From: Nitrosomonas sp. Nm34
Lineage (GTDB): Bacteria; Pseudomonadota; Gammaproteobacteria; Burkholderiales; Nitrosomonadaceae
DNA length: 64,000 nucleotides
NCBI RefSeq assembly: GCF_900113925.1
Contig: NZ_FORD01000007.1
Location: 59,270-123,269, forward strand
Reading direction: 5' to 3'
Shown: piece after piece, positions 21,733-31,802 of the stretch
Layout: every line of letters begins with the position of its first letter
Numbering within the stretch: position 1 is the stretch's first letter
The notes under the pieces: model-generated
The model's input: only the letters and a program-made list of their open reading frames with translations
Database searches by the model: none
What the model was told of the DNA's origin: nothing
Position numbers and translations under genes: made by a program

Positions 21733-22758
21733 CTAGCTATTTTTATGATGAGAAAATTCAATTAAATCCTGCATCTTTTTCCTGGCTGCCCCACTTGCGA
21801 GAACATCCCGTGCCTTTTCAATCCCTTCGGCAAGCGATGCGGTGATTCCCGCCACGTAAATGGCTGCGCCTGCATTCAATAAAACAATGTCTCTTGCGGG
21901 ACCAGGTTGATTATCCAGCACAGCGAGCAGCATTTCTTTGGCATGGATTAGATCGGTTACTTTAATCGTTTCAATCGGTGCACTGGCAATCCCAAAATCC
22001 TCCGGCTGGATGGTATATTCATAAATTTCACCCTGCTTCAGCTCACCTACTCTGGTTTCCCCGGTAATCGTGATCTCATCCAGACCATCATAACCGTGCA
22101 CCACCATGACATGATGGCTACCCAGCCGTTGTAGCACCCGCGTAATAATGCTGACCAGCTTCGCATCAAAGACGCCTAATAGCTGATTTCTGGCACCGGC
22201 AGGGTTAGTTAGTGGCCCCAGAATATTGAATAGGGTGCGTACCCCCAGCTCTCGCCGCACCGGAGCAGCATGCTTCATGGCATGATGAAAATTAGGCGCA
22301 AACATGAAGCCGACACCGATGTGGTCAATTGACTGAGCAATTTGCTGAGGCGTTTGATCCAGATTGATTCCGATTGCTTCGAGCACATCCGCACTGCCTG
22401 ATTTGCTCGATACTGAGCGCCCGCCGTGTTTGGCCACCTGTGCCCCGGCGGCGGCGGCAACAAAAGCCGAGGCAGTAGAAACATTGAAGGTATGGGAAGT
22501 ATCGCCCCCCGTTCCACAGGTATCCACTAAATGAGTCAAATCCGACACATCAACCCGTGCAGCAAATTCACGCATCACCTGTGCGGCGGCAGCAATTTCT
22601 TCGATGCTCTCTTTTTTTACCCGCAGCCCGGTGATAATGGCCGCAATTAAGGCAGGAGATAACTCGCCTGCCATAATTTTGCGCATCAGCGCCAGCATGT
22701 CATCGTATGGAATTTCGCGCTGCTCAATCAGGCGAGTGAGTATTGCTTGTGGACTCAC
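21733..22758 (-). CDS. trpD: Anthranilate phosphoribosyltransferase
   Basis: Adds phosphoribosyl from PRPP to anthranilate; 341 aa. PRPP-binding loop [18 protein letters not shown] and the second magnesium site [11 protein letters not shown] are clear, with [19 protein letters not shown] between. GTG start 3 bases after the trpG stop, 9 bases before trpC, so tightly coupled in one operon. Confidence 0.95.
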   Translation of the reverse strand: MSPQAILTRLIEQREIPYDDMLALMRKIMAGELSPALIAAIITGLRVKKESIEEIAAAAQVMREFAARVDVSDLTHLVDTCGTGGDTSHTFNVSTASAFVAAAAGAQVAKHGGRSVSSKSGSADVLEAIGINLDQTPQQIAQSIDHIGVGFMFAPNFHHAMKHAAPVRRELGVRTLFNILGPLTNPAGARNQLLGVFDAKLVSIITRVLQRLGSHHVMVVHGYDGLDEITITGETRVGELKQGEIYEYTIQPEDFGIASAPIETIKVTDLIHAKEMLLAVLDNQPGPARDIVLLNAGAAIYVAGITASLAEGIEKARDVLASGAARKKMQDLIEFSHHKNS

Positions 22759-22761
22759 AGA

Positions 22762-23364
22762 TTAACCAGCTCTATGAAAGGCGTTATTTCTTGCTTCCGA
22801 ACCACCCACCAGAAAATTCTGTAGTAATTCATGACCCTGTTCACTCAGAATTGACTCAGGATGAAACTGCACCCCCTCGATCGGCAGCGTCTTATGGCGC
22901 ACCCCCATGATTTCCCCATCTTCCGTCCAGGCGGTAATCTCGAGACAATCCGGCAAACTTTCACGTTCAATCACGAGAGAATGATAACGCGTGGCCACAA
23001 ACGGATTAGGCAAACCGCGAAATACCCCGACATCATGGTGAAAAATCTGTGAGGTTTTACCATGCATGAGCTGTTTGGCGTGAACGATGCGGCCACCGAA
23101 TGCCTGGCCAATACTCTGGTGACCCAGACATACCCCGAGTGTTGGCACCTGTCCTGCGTAATCTTTAAGCAACGACAAAGAAATACCGGCTTCATTCGGC
23201 GTACAAGGCCCCGGGGAAATGACAATTCTGTCAGGATGAAGCTGTTTAATGCGCTCCAGCGTTATTTCATCATTACGGAAAACCTCGACTTCTTCACCGA
23301 GCTCACCCAGATATTGCACCAGGTTATAGGTAAAGGAATCGTAATTGTCGATCATTAGCAGCAT
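22762..23364 (-). CDS. trpG: Anthranilate synthase glutaminase component
   Basis: Class I glutamine amidotransferase of 200 aa supplying ammonia to TrpE (or PabB). [20 protein letters not shown] at the N-terminus is diagnostic; nucleophile Cys79 in GVCLGHQ and the His-x-Glu pair in [11 protein letters not shown]. First gene of trpG-D-C. trpE is not in the window. The 297-base gap upstream (23365-23661) is very AT-rich and must hold the promoter; I see no attenuator-like leader peptide rich in Trp. Confidence 0.93.
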   Translation of the reverse strand: MLLMIDNYDSFTYNLVQYLGELGEEVEVFRNDEITLERIKQLHPDRIVISPGPCTPNEAGISLSLLKDYAGQVPTLGVCLGHQSIGQAFGGRIVHAKQLMHGKTSQIFHHDVGVFRGLPNPFVATRYHSLVIERESLPDCLEITAWTEDGEIMGVRHKTLPIEGVQFHPESILSEQGHELLQNFLVGGSEARNNAFHRAG

Positions 23365-23661
23365 ATAGAAGCTATGTTTTTGAATAATTTAATTACCGAT
23401 TAAAATAATATAGTTTGATACCCGCTACAATACCCACTTTTTTGATGATTCTCGGCTCCAGTAATCGACTCCGGTAATCTGAAAATGCGTAAAAGATTGT
23501 TATTATCCACTATTATGGCTTCGTTATAAACACCAGATAAAACCAAATCAAATGATTAAAGGGTTGTAGTAGAAGATTAGCTTATTAAAAATGGAGTCAA
23601 AACTTATTCAACTCTTTTTAAAATATAGCTCGGTCATTTTGCTAAAATCAGTCATTTTGAC

Positions 23662-24300
23662 ATGAAATCAATATATCCAGCATTGCTTATTTCTCTTTTA
23701 ATAAGCTCAATGGTTCATGCTCAAAACTATGAGCAATTTGTTGGAACATTGCGGGCAGGCTTCAGGCAGATTTCATATAGCGGCAAGCTACAAGGTTGTG
23801 AGATAAATTTTGAAACATCTACACAAGATTTTGCTTATCGAGCAGGTAAACCGATAATCGCTGTTGGTAGCATAGCTTTATATATTGAGCCGTTCGGGAT
23901 GATGCTAAAACTAGGTGTTGCTGATGTATTGAATAGCAATATTGTAGAAGCACCCTATTACGCATTTATAAAAACCTCAAATGGTACTACTGCTGGCAGT
24001 ATATACGAGTCCCATGAAGCAGATAATAAAGGCTATCGCTTGTTTGTTCCTCAAATTAATAATACAACATTGGCCGTGATTATAGATATTGTTAGCGGTG
24101 AAAACCCAACTATAGGCTTCAATCGTAGTAAAAATGGAATGGATGTCCTTCTTCCTATAGATTTGGCTGTCAAAGATACCTCGATCGGTGGTAATGGAAG
24201 CTTAAAGCATACCTATTCACAAGATACTATTAATGAGTTCAGAAAATGTGTATATGATATTTTTTCAATGCTTGAAGAATCACCAGCAGAATCTAATTAA
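23662..24300 (+). CDS. Secreted protein of unknown function
   Basis: 212 aa beginning with a clear signal peptide (hydrophobic core ALLISLLISSM, cleavage probably after VHA at about residue 20). The mature part has no motif I recognise; it contains two cysteines (in QGCEINFE and RKCVYDIF) that could pair in the periplasm. No lipobox. Codon use is AT-rich. It stands at the left end of an accessory pocket between the trp operon and cstA and has no obvious partner: 338 bases without a clear signal separate it from the next gene. Confidence 0.6.
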   Translation: MKSIYPALLISLLISSMVHAQNYEQFVGTLRAGFRQISYSGKLQGCEINFETSTQDFAYRAGKPIIAVGSIALYIEPFGMMLKLGVADVLNSNIVEAPYYAFIKTSNGTTAGSIYESHEADNKGYRLFVPQINNTTLAVIIDIVSGENPTIGFNRSKNGMDVLLPIDLAVKDTSIGGNGSLKHTYSQDTINEFRKCVYDIFSMLEESPAESN

Positions 24301-24638
24301 TTTTGCTAATTGATCATTTTCAGTAAAAAAATACTCAGAAAGCGGCTTTATGATGAAATCTGACTTATTCAGAGATTGGTTTGAATAAGAACTACCAAAT
24401 AACGTCATTGAAATTCTCTCTTCGGCCATAAGCTAATCAGTCAATATCACCCAATATCCCTCCAATATCCTGCCTAATCTGAAAAAACCATTTTCATTAT
24501 CTCGAGAACTATATTTTGTTCTATTTAAGATGATATACAGCGAGCAAATCTGAAAAACATAACAACTTCGCTGCAGCTAATGCCAGGAGCATTAATAATA
24601 TACAGTTCCATATAAATAAATTATTAAGTAAAAAGCGC

Positions 24639-25346
24639 ATGGATAGCTCATTAGAATTGATTGCTCTCTCATTTTTTGTAACCATTATTGGAGTAATGTT
24701 CATTGGGAGCTACTTATGCTCTAAAGCAGGCTATCCATTTGGACGTATCTTAACTAATTCGTTATTGATGGTTTATTATTCTTTTTTTGCCTTATCATTC
24801 GTATTTGTTTCTTGGAGTACTTTTGATCTGCCAGAAGATATGCTACCAATAATATTTCCCGTAACAGTATTTGGCTTATTTTATTTGCTAAAAAACAAAT
24901 ATAAAGATAGCCAAAAAATTTTTTTTGCTCCGGGTTCACAACGTAATGAAGGAACACATACAAAGGTATTTCAATGTCCAGAATGTGCGCAAAAACTTAG
25001 AGTATCTATGCCGCCATCGACGGCAATATGGAAATGTCCATCCTGTAACACACGTTATAAGCTAAGTCAGGATGCCAACGGCTTTTTATACGTTTACTTA
25101 ATAAACAATAGCGATGACGAAGAGAGCGAACTAACCCTCAGCATTTCTAAATGCTACACGATTCTTGGGGTTCGGTTGGATGCAACTCCTTCCGACATAA
25201 GATGGGCCTATAAAAGGAAAATTAAGGAATATCATCCCGATAAAGTATCTACTCTTGATGTTGAAATACGAGACCTTGCGGAAAGAAAATCAAAAGAAAT
25301 TATTGGTGCTTATAGAATGCTTAAAGAGTATGGGCTTGCTGAGTAA
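24639..25346 (+). CDS. Membrane-anchored zinc-ribbon J-domain protein
   Basis: 235 aa with an unusual layout. Three membrane helices in the N-terminal half (about 6-26, 38-60, 68-84), then a CPEC...CPSC zinc ribbon (Cys113, 116, 133, 136), then a C-terminal J domain (about 171-232, CYTILGVRLDATPSDIRWAY) with the Hsp70-stimulating HPD at 199-201. The J domain should recruit a DnaK-type chaperone to the membrane; the client is unknown. It is not DnaJ, CbpA or DjlA by architecture. An intrinsic terminator follows, so it is not co-transcribed with the TIR gene. The gap 24301-24638 upstream shows no other gene. Confidence 0.75.
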   Translation: MDSSLELIALSFFVTIIGVMFIGSYLCSKAGYPFGRILTNSLLMVYYSFFALSFVFVSWSTFDLPEDMLPIIFPVTVFGLFYLLKNKYKDSQKIFFAPGSQRNEGTHTKVFQCPECAQKLRVSMPPSTAIWKCPSCNTRYKLSQDANGFLYVYLINNSDDEESELTLSISKCYTILGVRLDATPSDIRWAYKRKIKEYHPDKVSTLDVEIRDLAERKSKEIIGAYRMLKEYGLAE

Positions 25347-25506
25347 CTTGCCTGTAAAAATTAGAACTTAATCTGGCGTATGCAAAAATAAAATAAGATA
25401 AACGCTGATAATTGCCCTCATTGTAATGACCTCTTTTGGTCAAATAAAATAAAACATCCCTTGCTGCAATAACCTCAATAACTCTATTTCACTTCTTCAT
25501 TTAATA

Positions 25507-25538
25507 ATTATCACTTCTTTCAGAAGTAATAATTTTTT
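25507..25538 (+). terminator. Intrinsic terminator between J-domain and TIR genes
   Basis: Stem ATTATCACTTCT / AGAAGTAATAAT (12 bases, one mismatch), 3-base loop, followed by six T. It separates the J-domain gene from the TIR gene. A TATAAT at 25578-25583 downstream may be the -10 of the TIR gene, but no good -35 is seen. Confidence 0.75.
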
Positions 25539-25630
25539 GCTGTAAATTCCAAAAGCATGGAAGATATATGAAAACTATATAATTACTAGTCAAGCTTGAT
25601 TTTTGTCGGCAATCATCAGGAAGAATACCT

Positions 25631-26791
25631 ATGAAGCTTTTAGATTCTATTGAAATCCGTGGGAGAGAAGAGAAACGTATCGAGCTCTATCAGGGCGACC
25701 TGACGGACCTATCACCAGCCGAAGAATTCGATCTTCTGGTCGTTTCAGCCTTTCCGAATGACTACACCCCCACCCCTTCCTCGTTGATTGGAGCTCTATA
25801 TCAAAAGGGCTTATCAGTAGAAGCATTATCCATCATAAAAGATATTGACCTACGGGAGAATTTTTCCTGTTGGCTATCGAGGGAGTTCTCAACTCAAGAT
25901 CCAAGACTCCAATTTAGACGAATCCTGTGCTTCGAGCCGCTTGTTCGAGGCTCACTGCCTGAACTTGTTGGGGACATCTTCCGCGCACTCACGCCTATAG
26001 TGGCGGAACGGGAGGATATAAAGACAATTGCCATACCTGTGGTTGCATCTGGAGATCAAAGCTATTCCGTGCGAGAGATGTTGAATCCGCTATTGGAAGC
26101 TGCGCTCCATTGGCTAGAGATCGGTCTGCCACTGGATCGCATTAAGATGGTCACTCGATCGGATACTCAAGTATTGGATGCGCTACAGCTCTTCTCAGAG
26201 AAGAAGGCCGAATACCTGTCACAAGGTAATTTAATCCAAAGTGATAAATTAAACCTACATAATAAAATAATCCAAGGTGATAAAGTCATCCGCTCACATG
26301 ATAAATTAACCCTACGTAATGAAATAATCCAAGGTGGTAAATTACTCACAGGTGATTTAATTGAGAAAGCGCTTCGCGACGAATACGATGTGTTCATCAG
26401 CTACTCCCGAAATAATGCAAATGACAGTGAGGCATTTGAGAAAGCACTGCGCGAGTTGCGTCCGGGCATCAGGATATTTGTGGATCGCAAGGCATTGAAT
26501 ATTGGCTCAGCATGGCAGCCCGAAATCTTTGAAACTCTCGACAAATGCCGTAAGGTGGTTGCTTTACTGTCGCCAGACTACTTGAGTTCAAAAGTGTGCA
26601 AGGAGGAGTTTAACATTGCCTGGATAAGAAGCCGCGAAACTGACGAGAATATTATCTTTCCTGTCTACCTCTACACGACGCAGCTTCCGACCTACATGAA
26701 ATACCGAAACTACTTTGATTGCCGTGAAGGGGACAGATCAAAGATAAGGGAAGCATCGATGGAGCTTTTGAATACACTTACTGGAGCTTAA
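25631..26791 (+). CDS. Macro-like/TIR domain fusion protein, putative immune effector
   Basis: 386 aa, no signal peptide or membrane helix. N-terminal domain (about 15-185): IELYQGDLTDL, FDLLVVSAFPNDYTPTP, IGALYQKGLSVEAL and IAIPVVASGDQSYSV recall a macro-like fold, though I am not certain of that. Linker (about 198-250) holds two copies of a 19-residue repeat (KLNLHNKIIQGDKVIR.. / KLTLRNEIIQGGKLLT..). C-terminal TIR domain (251-385) starts EYDVFISYSR and has IFVDRKALNIGSAW and SSKVCKEEF, where Glu326 is the expected catalytic glutamate of TIR NADases. Known TIR proteins of this kind cleave NAD or make cyclic ADP-ribose signals in phage defence. That role here is inference. Ribosome site AGGAAG precedes the ATG. 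Confidence 0.8.
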   Translation: MKLLDSIEIRGREEKRIELYQGDLTDLSPAEEFDLLVVSAFPNDYTPTPSSLIGALYQKGLSVEALSIIKDIDLRENFSCWLSREFSTQDPRLQFRRILCFEPLVRGSLPELVGDIFRALTPIVAEREDIKTIAIPVVASGDQSYSVREMLNPLLEAALHWLEIGLPLDRIKMVTRSDTQVLDALQLFSEKKAEYLSQGNLIQSDKLNLHNKIIQGDKVIRSHDKLTLRNEIIQGGKLLTGDLIEKALRDEYDVFISYSRNNANDSEAFEKALRELRPGIRIFVDRKALNIGSAWQPEIFETLDKCRKVVALLSPDYLSSKVCKEEFNIAWIRSRETDENIIFPVYLYTTQLPTYMKYRNYFDCREGDRSKIREASMELLNTLTGA

Positions 26792-27220
26792 CCATTCATA
26801 TATCTGGCACATTGAACTGGATAGCACATACGTCTCTCCCTAAAAATAAATTTTGCGCCATCTCACCGCTTGGCTTGGCTTGGATCAAATAAATTAATTA
26901 AGCGAAGCGCCCCTCTGCAGCCAAGTCAGGTAGACCAGGTAGTGTTCCGCTGAATTTGTTCTGCCCACGGACGTGCCACAAAACCATTCTTCTGTATATT
27001 CATTTATGGCCACACGTATCATAAATGTACTTCATGCATCATATAATTGGCTGACCCCTTTTTCTGGAACATGCTACTAGTGAGATAGCCAGGGTTAGTT
27101 ATGCTAACAATATCATTTTAACAATATTCTTATGGCCTATGAGTCAAGTAAAATTCATAACCATACACGCGTCACGTTCCAAATCAATCGTAACTATAAC
27201 TATTACCTACAGGAAAAAAC
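26792..27220. other. 429-base gap, no gene recognised
   Basis: Between the TIR gene and cstA. AT-rich. It contains a short tandem repeat (cttggcttggcttgg) near 26870-26885 and a small inverted repeat gttag-ttatg-ctaac near 27094-27108. The cstA promoter must lie here, but I cannot place it. No ORF with coding character. Confidence 0.5.
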
Positions 27221-29263
27221 ATGAGTCATCTTATCAAGCATACTGGCTGGCTGATCTTAGCCATTCTAGGTGCCTTTTCTTTTGGCGTGATTGCCCTGCA
27301 GCAAGGCGAATCTATTAACGCGATCTGGATTGTGATCGCAGCAGTTTGTGTCCACCTGATCGGCTATCGCTATTACAGCCTGTTTATTTCACGGCGCGTA
27401 TTAGGGCTGGATGCTGAGCGCATCACGCCTGCGCATAAATTTAATGATGGGCTGGATTATGTGCCGACCAATAAGTATGTGTTGTTTGGCCATCATTTTG
27501 CTGCGATTGCTGGTGCCGGGCCGTTGGTTGGACCGATTCTGGCTGCCCAGATGGGTTATTTACCCGGTTTGCTGTGGTTGTTGATCGGTGTGGTGGTAGC
27601 CGGTGCCGTTCAGGATTTCGTGGTGTTATTCATGTCGATGCGGCGCGATGGCCGCTCGCTCGGCGATATGATCAAATCTGAGCTTGGGCCTGTTCCGGGT
27701 ATGATCGCACTGGTTGGTACCTTTTTTATCATGCTGATTCTGCTGGCGGTATTGGCGTTGATTGTGGTCAAGGCGCTGGCAGAGTCACCTTGGGGCACTT
27801 TTACCGTAGCGGCGACTATTCCGATTGCGTTCTTCATGGGGATTTATGCGCGCTATCTTCGCCCGGGACAGATCGGTGAGGTGTCCTTGCTCGGCTTTAT
27901 TCTGCTCATGCTTGCGATCGTCGGCGGTCAATCGATTCAGGAAAATCCTGAGCTGGCCGCCTGGTTTACCTTTAATGGGATTCAGCTTACCTTTATGTTG
28001 ATTGCGTATGGTGCCATCGCTTCGGTATTGCCGGTCTGGCTGTTGTTGGCGCCGCGTGATTATCTGTCGACTTTCCTGAAGATCGGCACGATTGTCGGGT
28101 TAGCTGTGGGCGTGCTGATTATTTCTCCCGAGCTTAAAATGCCGGCCTTCACCCAGTTTGTCGATGGGACGGGCCCGGTCTGGTCTGGCAGCTTGTTTCC
28201 GTTCCTGTTTATCACCATCGCATGCGGTGCGGTCTCCGGTTTTCACTCGTTGATTTCATCCGGTACCACACCGAAAATGATTAAAAATGAGCAGGACGCG
28301 CGTTTCATTGGCTACGGCGCCATGCTGATGGAGTCATTTGTCGCAATTATGGCACTGGTTGCGGCTTCCATTATCGAACCCGGGATCTATTTTGCCATGA
28401 ATAGCCCTGCGGCGTTAATCGGCACCACCGCCGAGTCTGCTGCGCATACCATTTCGCAATGGGGCTTTTATCTTACGCCGGAGATGTTGACTCAAACGGC
28501 CAAGGATGTGGGGGAACATACCATCATCTCCCGTACCGGCGGCGCCCCTACTCTGGCTGTCGGCATGGCGCAAATTCTGTCCAACTTTATCGGTGGACAG
28601 GCAATGATGGCATTCTGGTATCACTTCGCGATTCTGTTTGAAGCGCTCTTTATCCTGACCGCAGTCGATGCAGGTACCCGGGCGGGACGATTCATGCTGC
28701 AGGATCTGCTCGGTACCTTTGTCCCTGCGATGAAACGCACTGACTCCATTTCCGCCAATCTCATTGCTACCACGTTATGTGTCAGTGGCTGGGGATATTT
28801 TCTCTACCAGGGGGTGATCGATCCCTTAGGCGGCATTAATACCTTGTGGCCGCTGTTCGGCATTACCAATCAGATGCTCGCCTGTATTGCGCTCATTTTG
28901 TGTACCTGCATCCTGTTCAAAATGCAACGCGACCGGTATGCCTGGATCACCATTGTGCCGACTGTTTGGATTGCCTGCACCACCTTAACAGCTGCCTGGC
29001 ATAAGATATTTGATGAGAATCCCCGTATTGGTTTTCTCGCTCATGCGACCTCATACGAGGAAGCGCTCAGTGCAGGCAATCTGCTTGCGCCCGCGAAATC
29101 GGCTTCTCAGATGCAGCAGGTGATTTTCAATGATTATCTGGATGCGGGGCTTGCTGCGATGTTCATGTGCATATTGCTCAGCATGCTGTTTTTTGGTTTG
29201 AGAGCGGTATTGCTGGCACGCAGAGCCGTGCGCGTCGAACTCTCTCCTGTCAATCCTTATTAA
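27221..29263 (+). CDS. cstA: Carbon starvation protein / pyruvate-peptide transporter CstA
   Basis: Large inner-membrane carrier of the CstA/YjiY (BtsT) family, 680 aa, with many helices. Family landmarks: YYSLFISRRVLGLD, the block PTNKYVLFGHHFAAIAGAGP, GPILAAQMGYLPG, and GFHSLISSGTTPKM in the centre. Members import peptides or pyruvate. The length and motifs are complete. It is followed 33 bases downstream by a YbdD-type gene, the usual partner. Base composition is visibly more GC-rich than the pocket just upstream. Confidence 0.92.
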   Translation: MSHLIKHTGWLILAILGAFSFGVIALQQGESINAIWIVIAAVCVHLIGYRYYSLFISRRVLGLDAERITPAHKFNDGLDYVPTNKYVLFGHHFAAIAGAGPLVGPILAAQMGYLPGLLWLLIGVVVAGAVQDFVVLFMSMRRDGRSLGDMIKSELGPVPGMIALVGTFFIMLILLAVLALIVVKALAESPWGTFTVAATIPIAFFMGIYARYLRPGQIGEVSLLGFILLMLAIVGGQSIQENPELAAWFTFNGIQLTFMLIAYGAIASVLPVWLLLAPRDYLSTFLKIGTIVGLAVGVLIISPELKMPAFTQFVDGTGPVWSGSLFPFLFITIACGAVSGFHSLISSGTTPKMIKNEQDARFIGYGAMLMESFVAIMALVAASIIEPGIYFAMNSPAALIGTTAESAAHTISQWGFYLTPEMLTQTAKDVGEHTIISRTGGAPTLAVGMAQILSNFIGGQAMMAFWYHFAILFEALFILTAVDAGTRAGRFMLQDLLGTFVPAMKRTDSISANLIATTLCVSGWGYFLYQGVIDPLGGINTLWPLFGITNQMLACIALILCTCILFKMQRDRYAWITIVPTVWIACTTLTAAWHKIFDENPRIGFLAHATSYEEALSAGNLLAPAKSASQMQQVIFNDYLDAGLAAMFMCILLSMLFFGLRAVLLARRAVRVELSPVNPY

Positions 29264-29296
29264 TGGCTACCACTTACTCAATAGAGGTGTTTCATC

Positions 29297-29491
29297 ATGT
29301 TACATAAAGTTATCCGCGCAGCGAGTTACTTAGGACAAAGCCTGCGCTTAATGATCGGTGTACCTGAATACGACGTATATGTTGCGCATATGAGAGAAGC
29401 GCATCCTGATAAGGCCATCATGTCTTATGAAGCATTCTTCCGTGAGCGACAAGAAGCACGGTACGGTGGCAAAATCAGCCGCTGTTGTTGA
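29297..29491 (+). CDS. ybdD: YbdD/YjiX family small protein
   Basis: 64-aa protein of the DUF466 family: [20 protein letters not shown] and [20 protein letters not shown] match the YbdD/YjiX consensus, and it ends in CysCys as these proteins commonly do. It always sits next to CstA-type transporters and is thought to modulate them, though the mechanism is not settled. GAGGTG ribosome site before the ATG; co-transcribed with cstA. Confidence 0.9.
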   Translation: MLHKVIRAASYLGQSLRLMIGVPEYDVYVAHMREAHPDKAIMSYEAFFRERQEARYGGKISRCC

Positions 29492-29513
29492 CCTCGCGAT
29501 TAATGAAAACCGG

Positions 29514-29551
29514 GCGTCTTACCCGACTCAGGCATGAGATAGGTGAGACGC
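29514..29551 (+). terminator. Hairpin after cstA-ybdD
   Basis: Inverted repeat GCGTCTTACC / GGTGAGACGC (one mismatch, 18-base loop), then TTCTTAAATTT. It lies between the convergent ybdD and antiporter genes and might serve both. Confidence 0.55.
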
Positions 29552-29624
29552 TTCTTAAATTTAATTGCTTCAAACATGCATAACAGTATGATCGGTTTTC
29601 TACCGAAGATACTTGGGCATACTG

Positions 29625-31319
29625 CTATTTGTGGCTTCCCAATTTTTTTAATATATGATGGGTAATGTTATTGGCAAGCTCCTGTTCATCCAGGAATACC
29701 CTCCCGGCATTTTCTTTTTGTAGTCGGGCCGCATCTTCTGCATCATGCGTGCTGATCAGGATCTCAACCTGAGGATTCAGGATATGGGTTGTTTCGACCA
29801 TTTGTTGTATCCGCAATGCATCCGCAGCGGTGATGATCAATACACTGGCACGTGAAATATGCGCCTGGATCAGGACAGCCGGTTCAACCGCATCACCCGC
29901 CACAGCGTGAATGCCTTCCCTCCGTAAGCGTTCGACGATTTCCCGGTTATGATCTGCGACTACAAAATGAATTTCTTCCTTGGTCAGCGTTTCACCGACA
30001 CGCTTTCCCACAGCCCCATAACCCACAATCACGACATGATTCGTTACGTAATTGGAGGCAACCGCCATCGGCAATTCTGCCAACGGATCCATTGAATGCT
30101 CCAGCCTGCGGGCAAGACGGGAGCGCGCACGGATCCAGTTCTGGATGGGCTCAGCTGTTTGAAAGACCAGCGGGTTAAGCGTAATTGAAATAAAGGCACC
30201 CGCTAATATCAGGCTGTATCCTTCCGGCGGGAGCAGGCCTATCGTCAGACCGAGTGAAGCAAGAATAAATGAAAGCTCTCCAATTTGCGCAAGGCTGACC
30301 GATACAGTAAGGGCTGTGTTGAGCGGGTAGTGAAACAGGAGCACCAGTATGAAGGCGACCAGTGATTTTCCCAGCAAAATGATCGCAACGACAATGAGCA
30401 CGTGCAGCGGCTCTTCGGTCAGAATATGCGGATCAAACAACATTCCCACTGAGACGAAAAACAGCACCGAAAAAGCGTCTCTGAGCGGTAGAGATTCCTG
30501 CGCTGCTCGATGACTTAAACTCGACTCTCGCATTACCATACCGGAGAAGAACGCACCTAACGCAAAGGACACATCAAACAGGATCGCCGCACCATACGCA
30601 ATCCCTACTGCCACGGCGATGACGCATAGCGTGAACAGCTCATTCGATTTGGTGCTGGCAACATGCCAGAGCAGCCAGGGAAACAGTCTTTTCCCTACGA
30701 TGAGCATGAATCCGATGAATATTGACACTTTAGCCAAGGTGAGGATAAGTGTTATAACTAATTTTGTGCCATCGACTGCACTGTTGTCGCTGATTAGCCC
30801 GACAGAAAGCGGAGGCAGCAATACGAGAGCCAGCACAACGACTAAATCTTCAACAATGAGCCAGCCGACTGCTATTCTGCCATTAATCGATTTAAGCTGA
30901 CCATGCTGCTCGAGCGCACGCAGTAGTACGACCGTGCTGGCTACCGAGAGTGCCAAACCGAATACAATACCTCCCCCTATGCTCCAACCCCAACTTATCG
31001 CAATGGTAGCGCCCAGCGCGGTTGCCACTGCTATCTGTGCAATTGCGCCTGGTAATGCAATGCGTCGAACAGCCAGCAGATCATCTAACGAAAAATGCAA
31101 ACCCACACCAAACATCAATAGGATGACACCGATTTCTGCCAGTTGATTGGATAATTCGATATCGGCTACAAATCCGGGCGAATAAGGACCGATGATCATG
31201 CCCGCCAACAGATAGCCTACCAAAACAGGCAGCTTCAAGCGTTGGGCAATGATTCCCATAATCAACGCCAGGCCAAGACTGACCGCAATCGTTGTAATTA
31301 GAATTGTGCTGTGTGGCAT
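29625..31319 (-). CDS. CPA2-family cation:proton antiporter (KefB/YbaL type)
   Basis: Inner-membrane monovalent cation:proton antiporter of 564 aa, the size of E. coli YbaL. N-terminal exchanger domain (about 1-385, 12 or so helices) opens with LPVLVGYLLAGMIIGPYSPG and includes AEIGVILLMFGVGLHFS. C-terminal TrkA-N (RCK) domain begins VVIVGYGAVGKRVGE at about 413, binds NAD(H) and gates the channel. No KefC-type extended C-terminus. Probably potassium efflux and pH or redox stress protection. No ancillary KefG/KefF gene is adjacent. Confidence 0.87.
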   Translation of the reverse strand: MPHSTILITTIAVSLGLALIMGIIAQRLKLPVLVGYLLAGMIIGPYSPGFVADIELSNQLAEIGVILLMFGVGLHFSLDDLLAVRRIALPGAIAQIAVATALGATIAISWGWSIGGGIVFGLALSVASTVVLLRALEQHGQLKSINGRIAVGWLIVEDLVVVLALVLLPPLSVGLISDNSAVDGTKLVITLILTLAKVSIFIGFMLIVGKRLFPWLLWHVASTKSNELFTLCVIAVAVGIAYGAAILFDVSFALGAFFSGMVMRESSLSHRAAQESLPLRDAFSVLFFVSVGMLFDPHILTEEPLHVLIVVAIILLGKSLVAFILVLLFHYPLNTALTVSVSLAQIGELSFILASLGLTIGLLPPEGYSLILAGAFISITLNPLVFQTAEPIQNWIRARSRLARRLEHSMDPLAELPMAVASNYVTNHVVIVGYGAVGKRVGETLTKEEIHFVVADHNREIVERLRREGIHAVAGDAVEPAVLIQAHISRASVLIITAADALRIQQMVETTHILNPQVEILISTHDAEDAARLQKENAGRVFLDEQELANNITHHILKKLGSHK

Positions 31320-31407
31320 TCCGCAAAAAATGGATGGTTTTATTTATGCTAGCAATCAGAGCCGAATGCTTCAGCCCATTACTAGAATAATGTAACATGC
31401 CTGAATA

Positions 31408-31526
31408 ATTCCATTTCTAAATTAAAACTGACTTTGTCAGCTAAACTTTGCTTGCTGCCTTGCCGTATGATTGATACTGTCTGCGGCTGGCTCGCCTTCG
31501 CGTCATGTTTGATTGGGAGATGGAAT
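31408..31526 (-). repeat. Family A palindromic repeat, copy 7 (reverse, full)
   Basis: Left arm attccatttctaaattaaaa, core through ctgactttgtcagc ... cttcgcgtcatgtttgat, right end gggagatggaat. It lies in the 483-base gap 31320-31802, which also holds an 8-base hairpin agcattta-atttgg-taaatgct at 31572-31593 and no ORF. Confidence 0.85.
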
Positions 31527-31802
31527 AACAGGCAATAAGATGCCTTTGGCCAGGGAACGCCATAGGGAGTGAGCATTTAATTTGGTAAATGCTTCAGCTC
31601 ATCACACTATTACTGATACTCTGTTTAAGATGATGCTTGTCTGCTTTAGATCAAAGCTGACACTCTAGAAAATCATTCTGCAATTTGTAGCGGTATTTCT
31701 AATCATGCTGCACCGGCTCAGCTATAGTTACCGCATAACAGGAGAAGGATGGTTTTAATCGTTCGCTGCCAGATTTACCAAAATTTGGGGCAGTCAAAAT
31801 AA

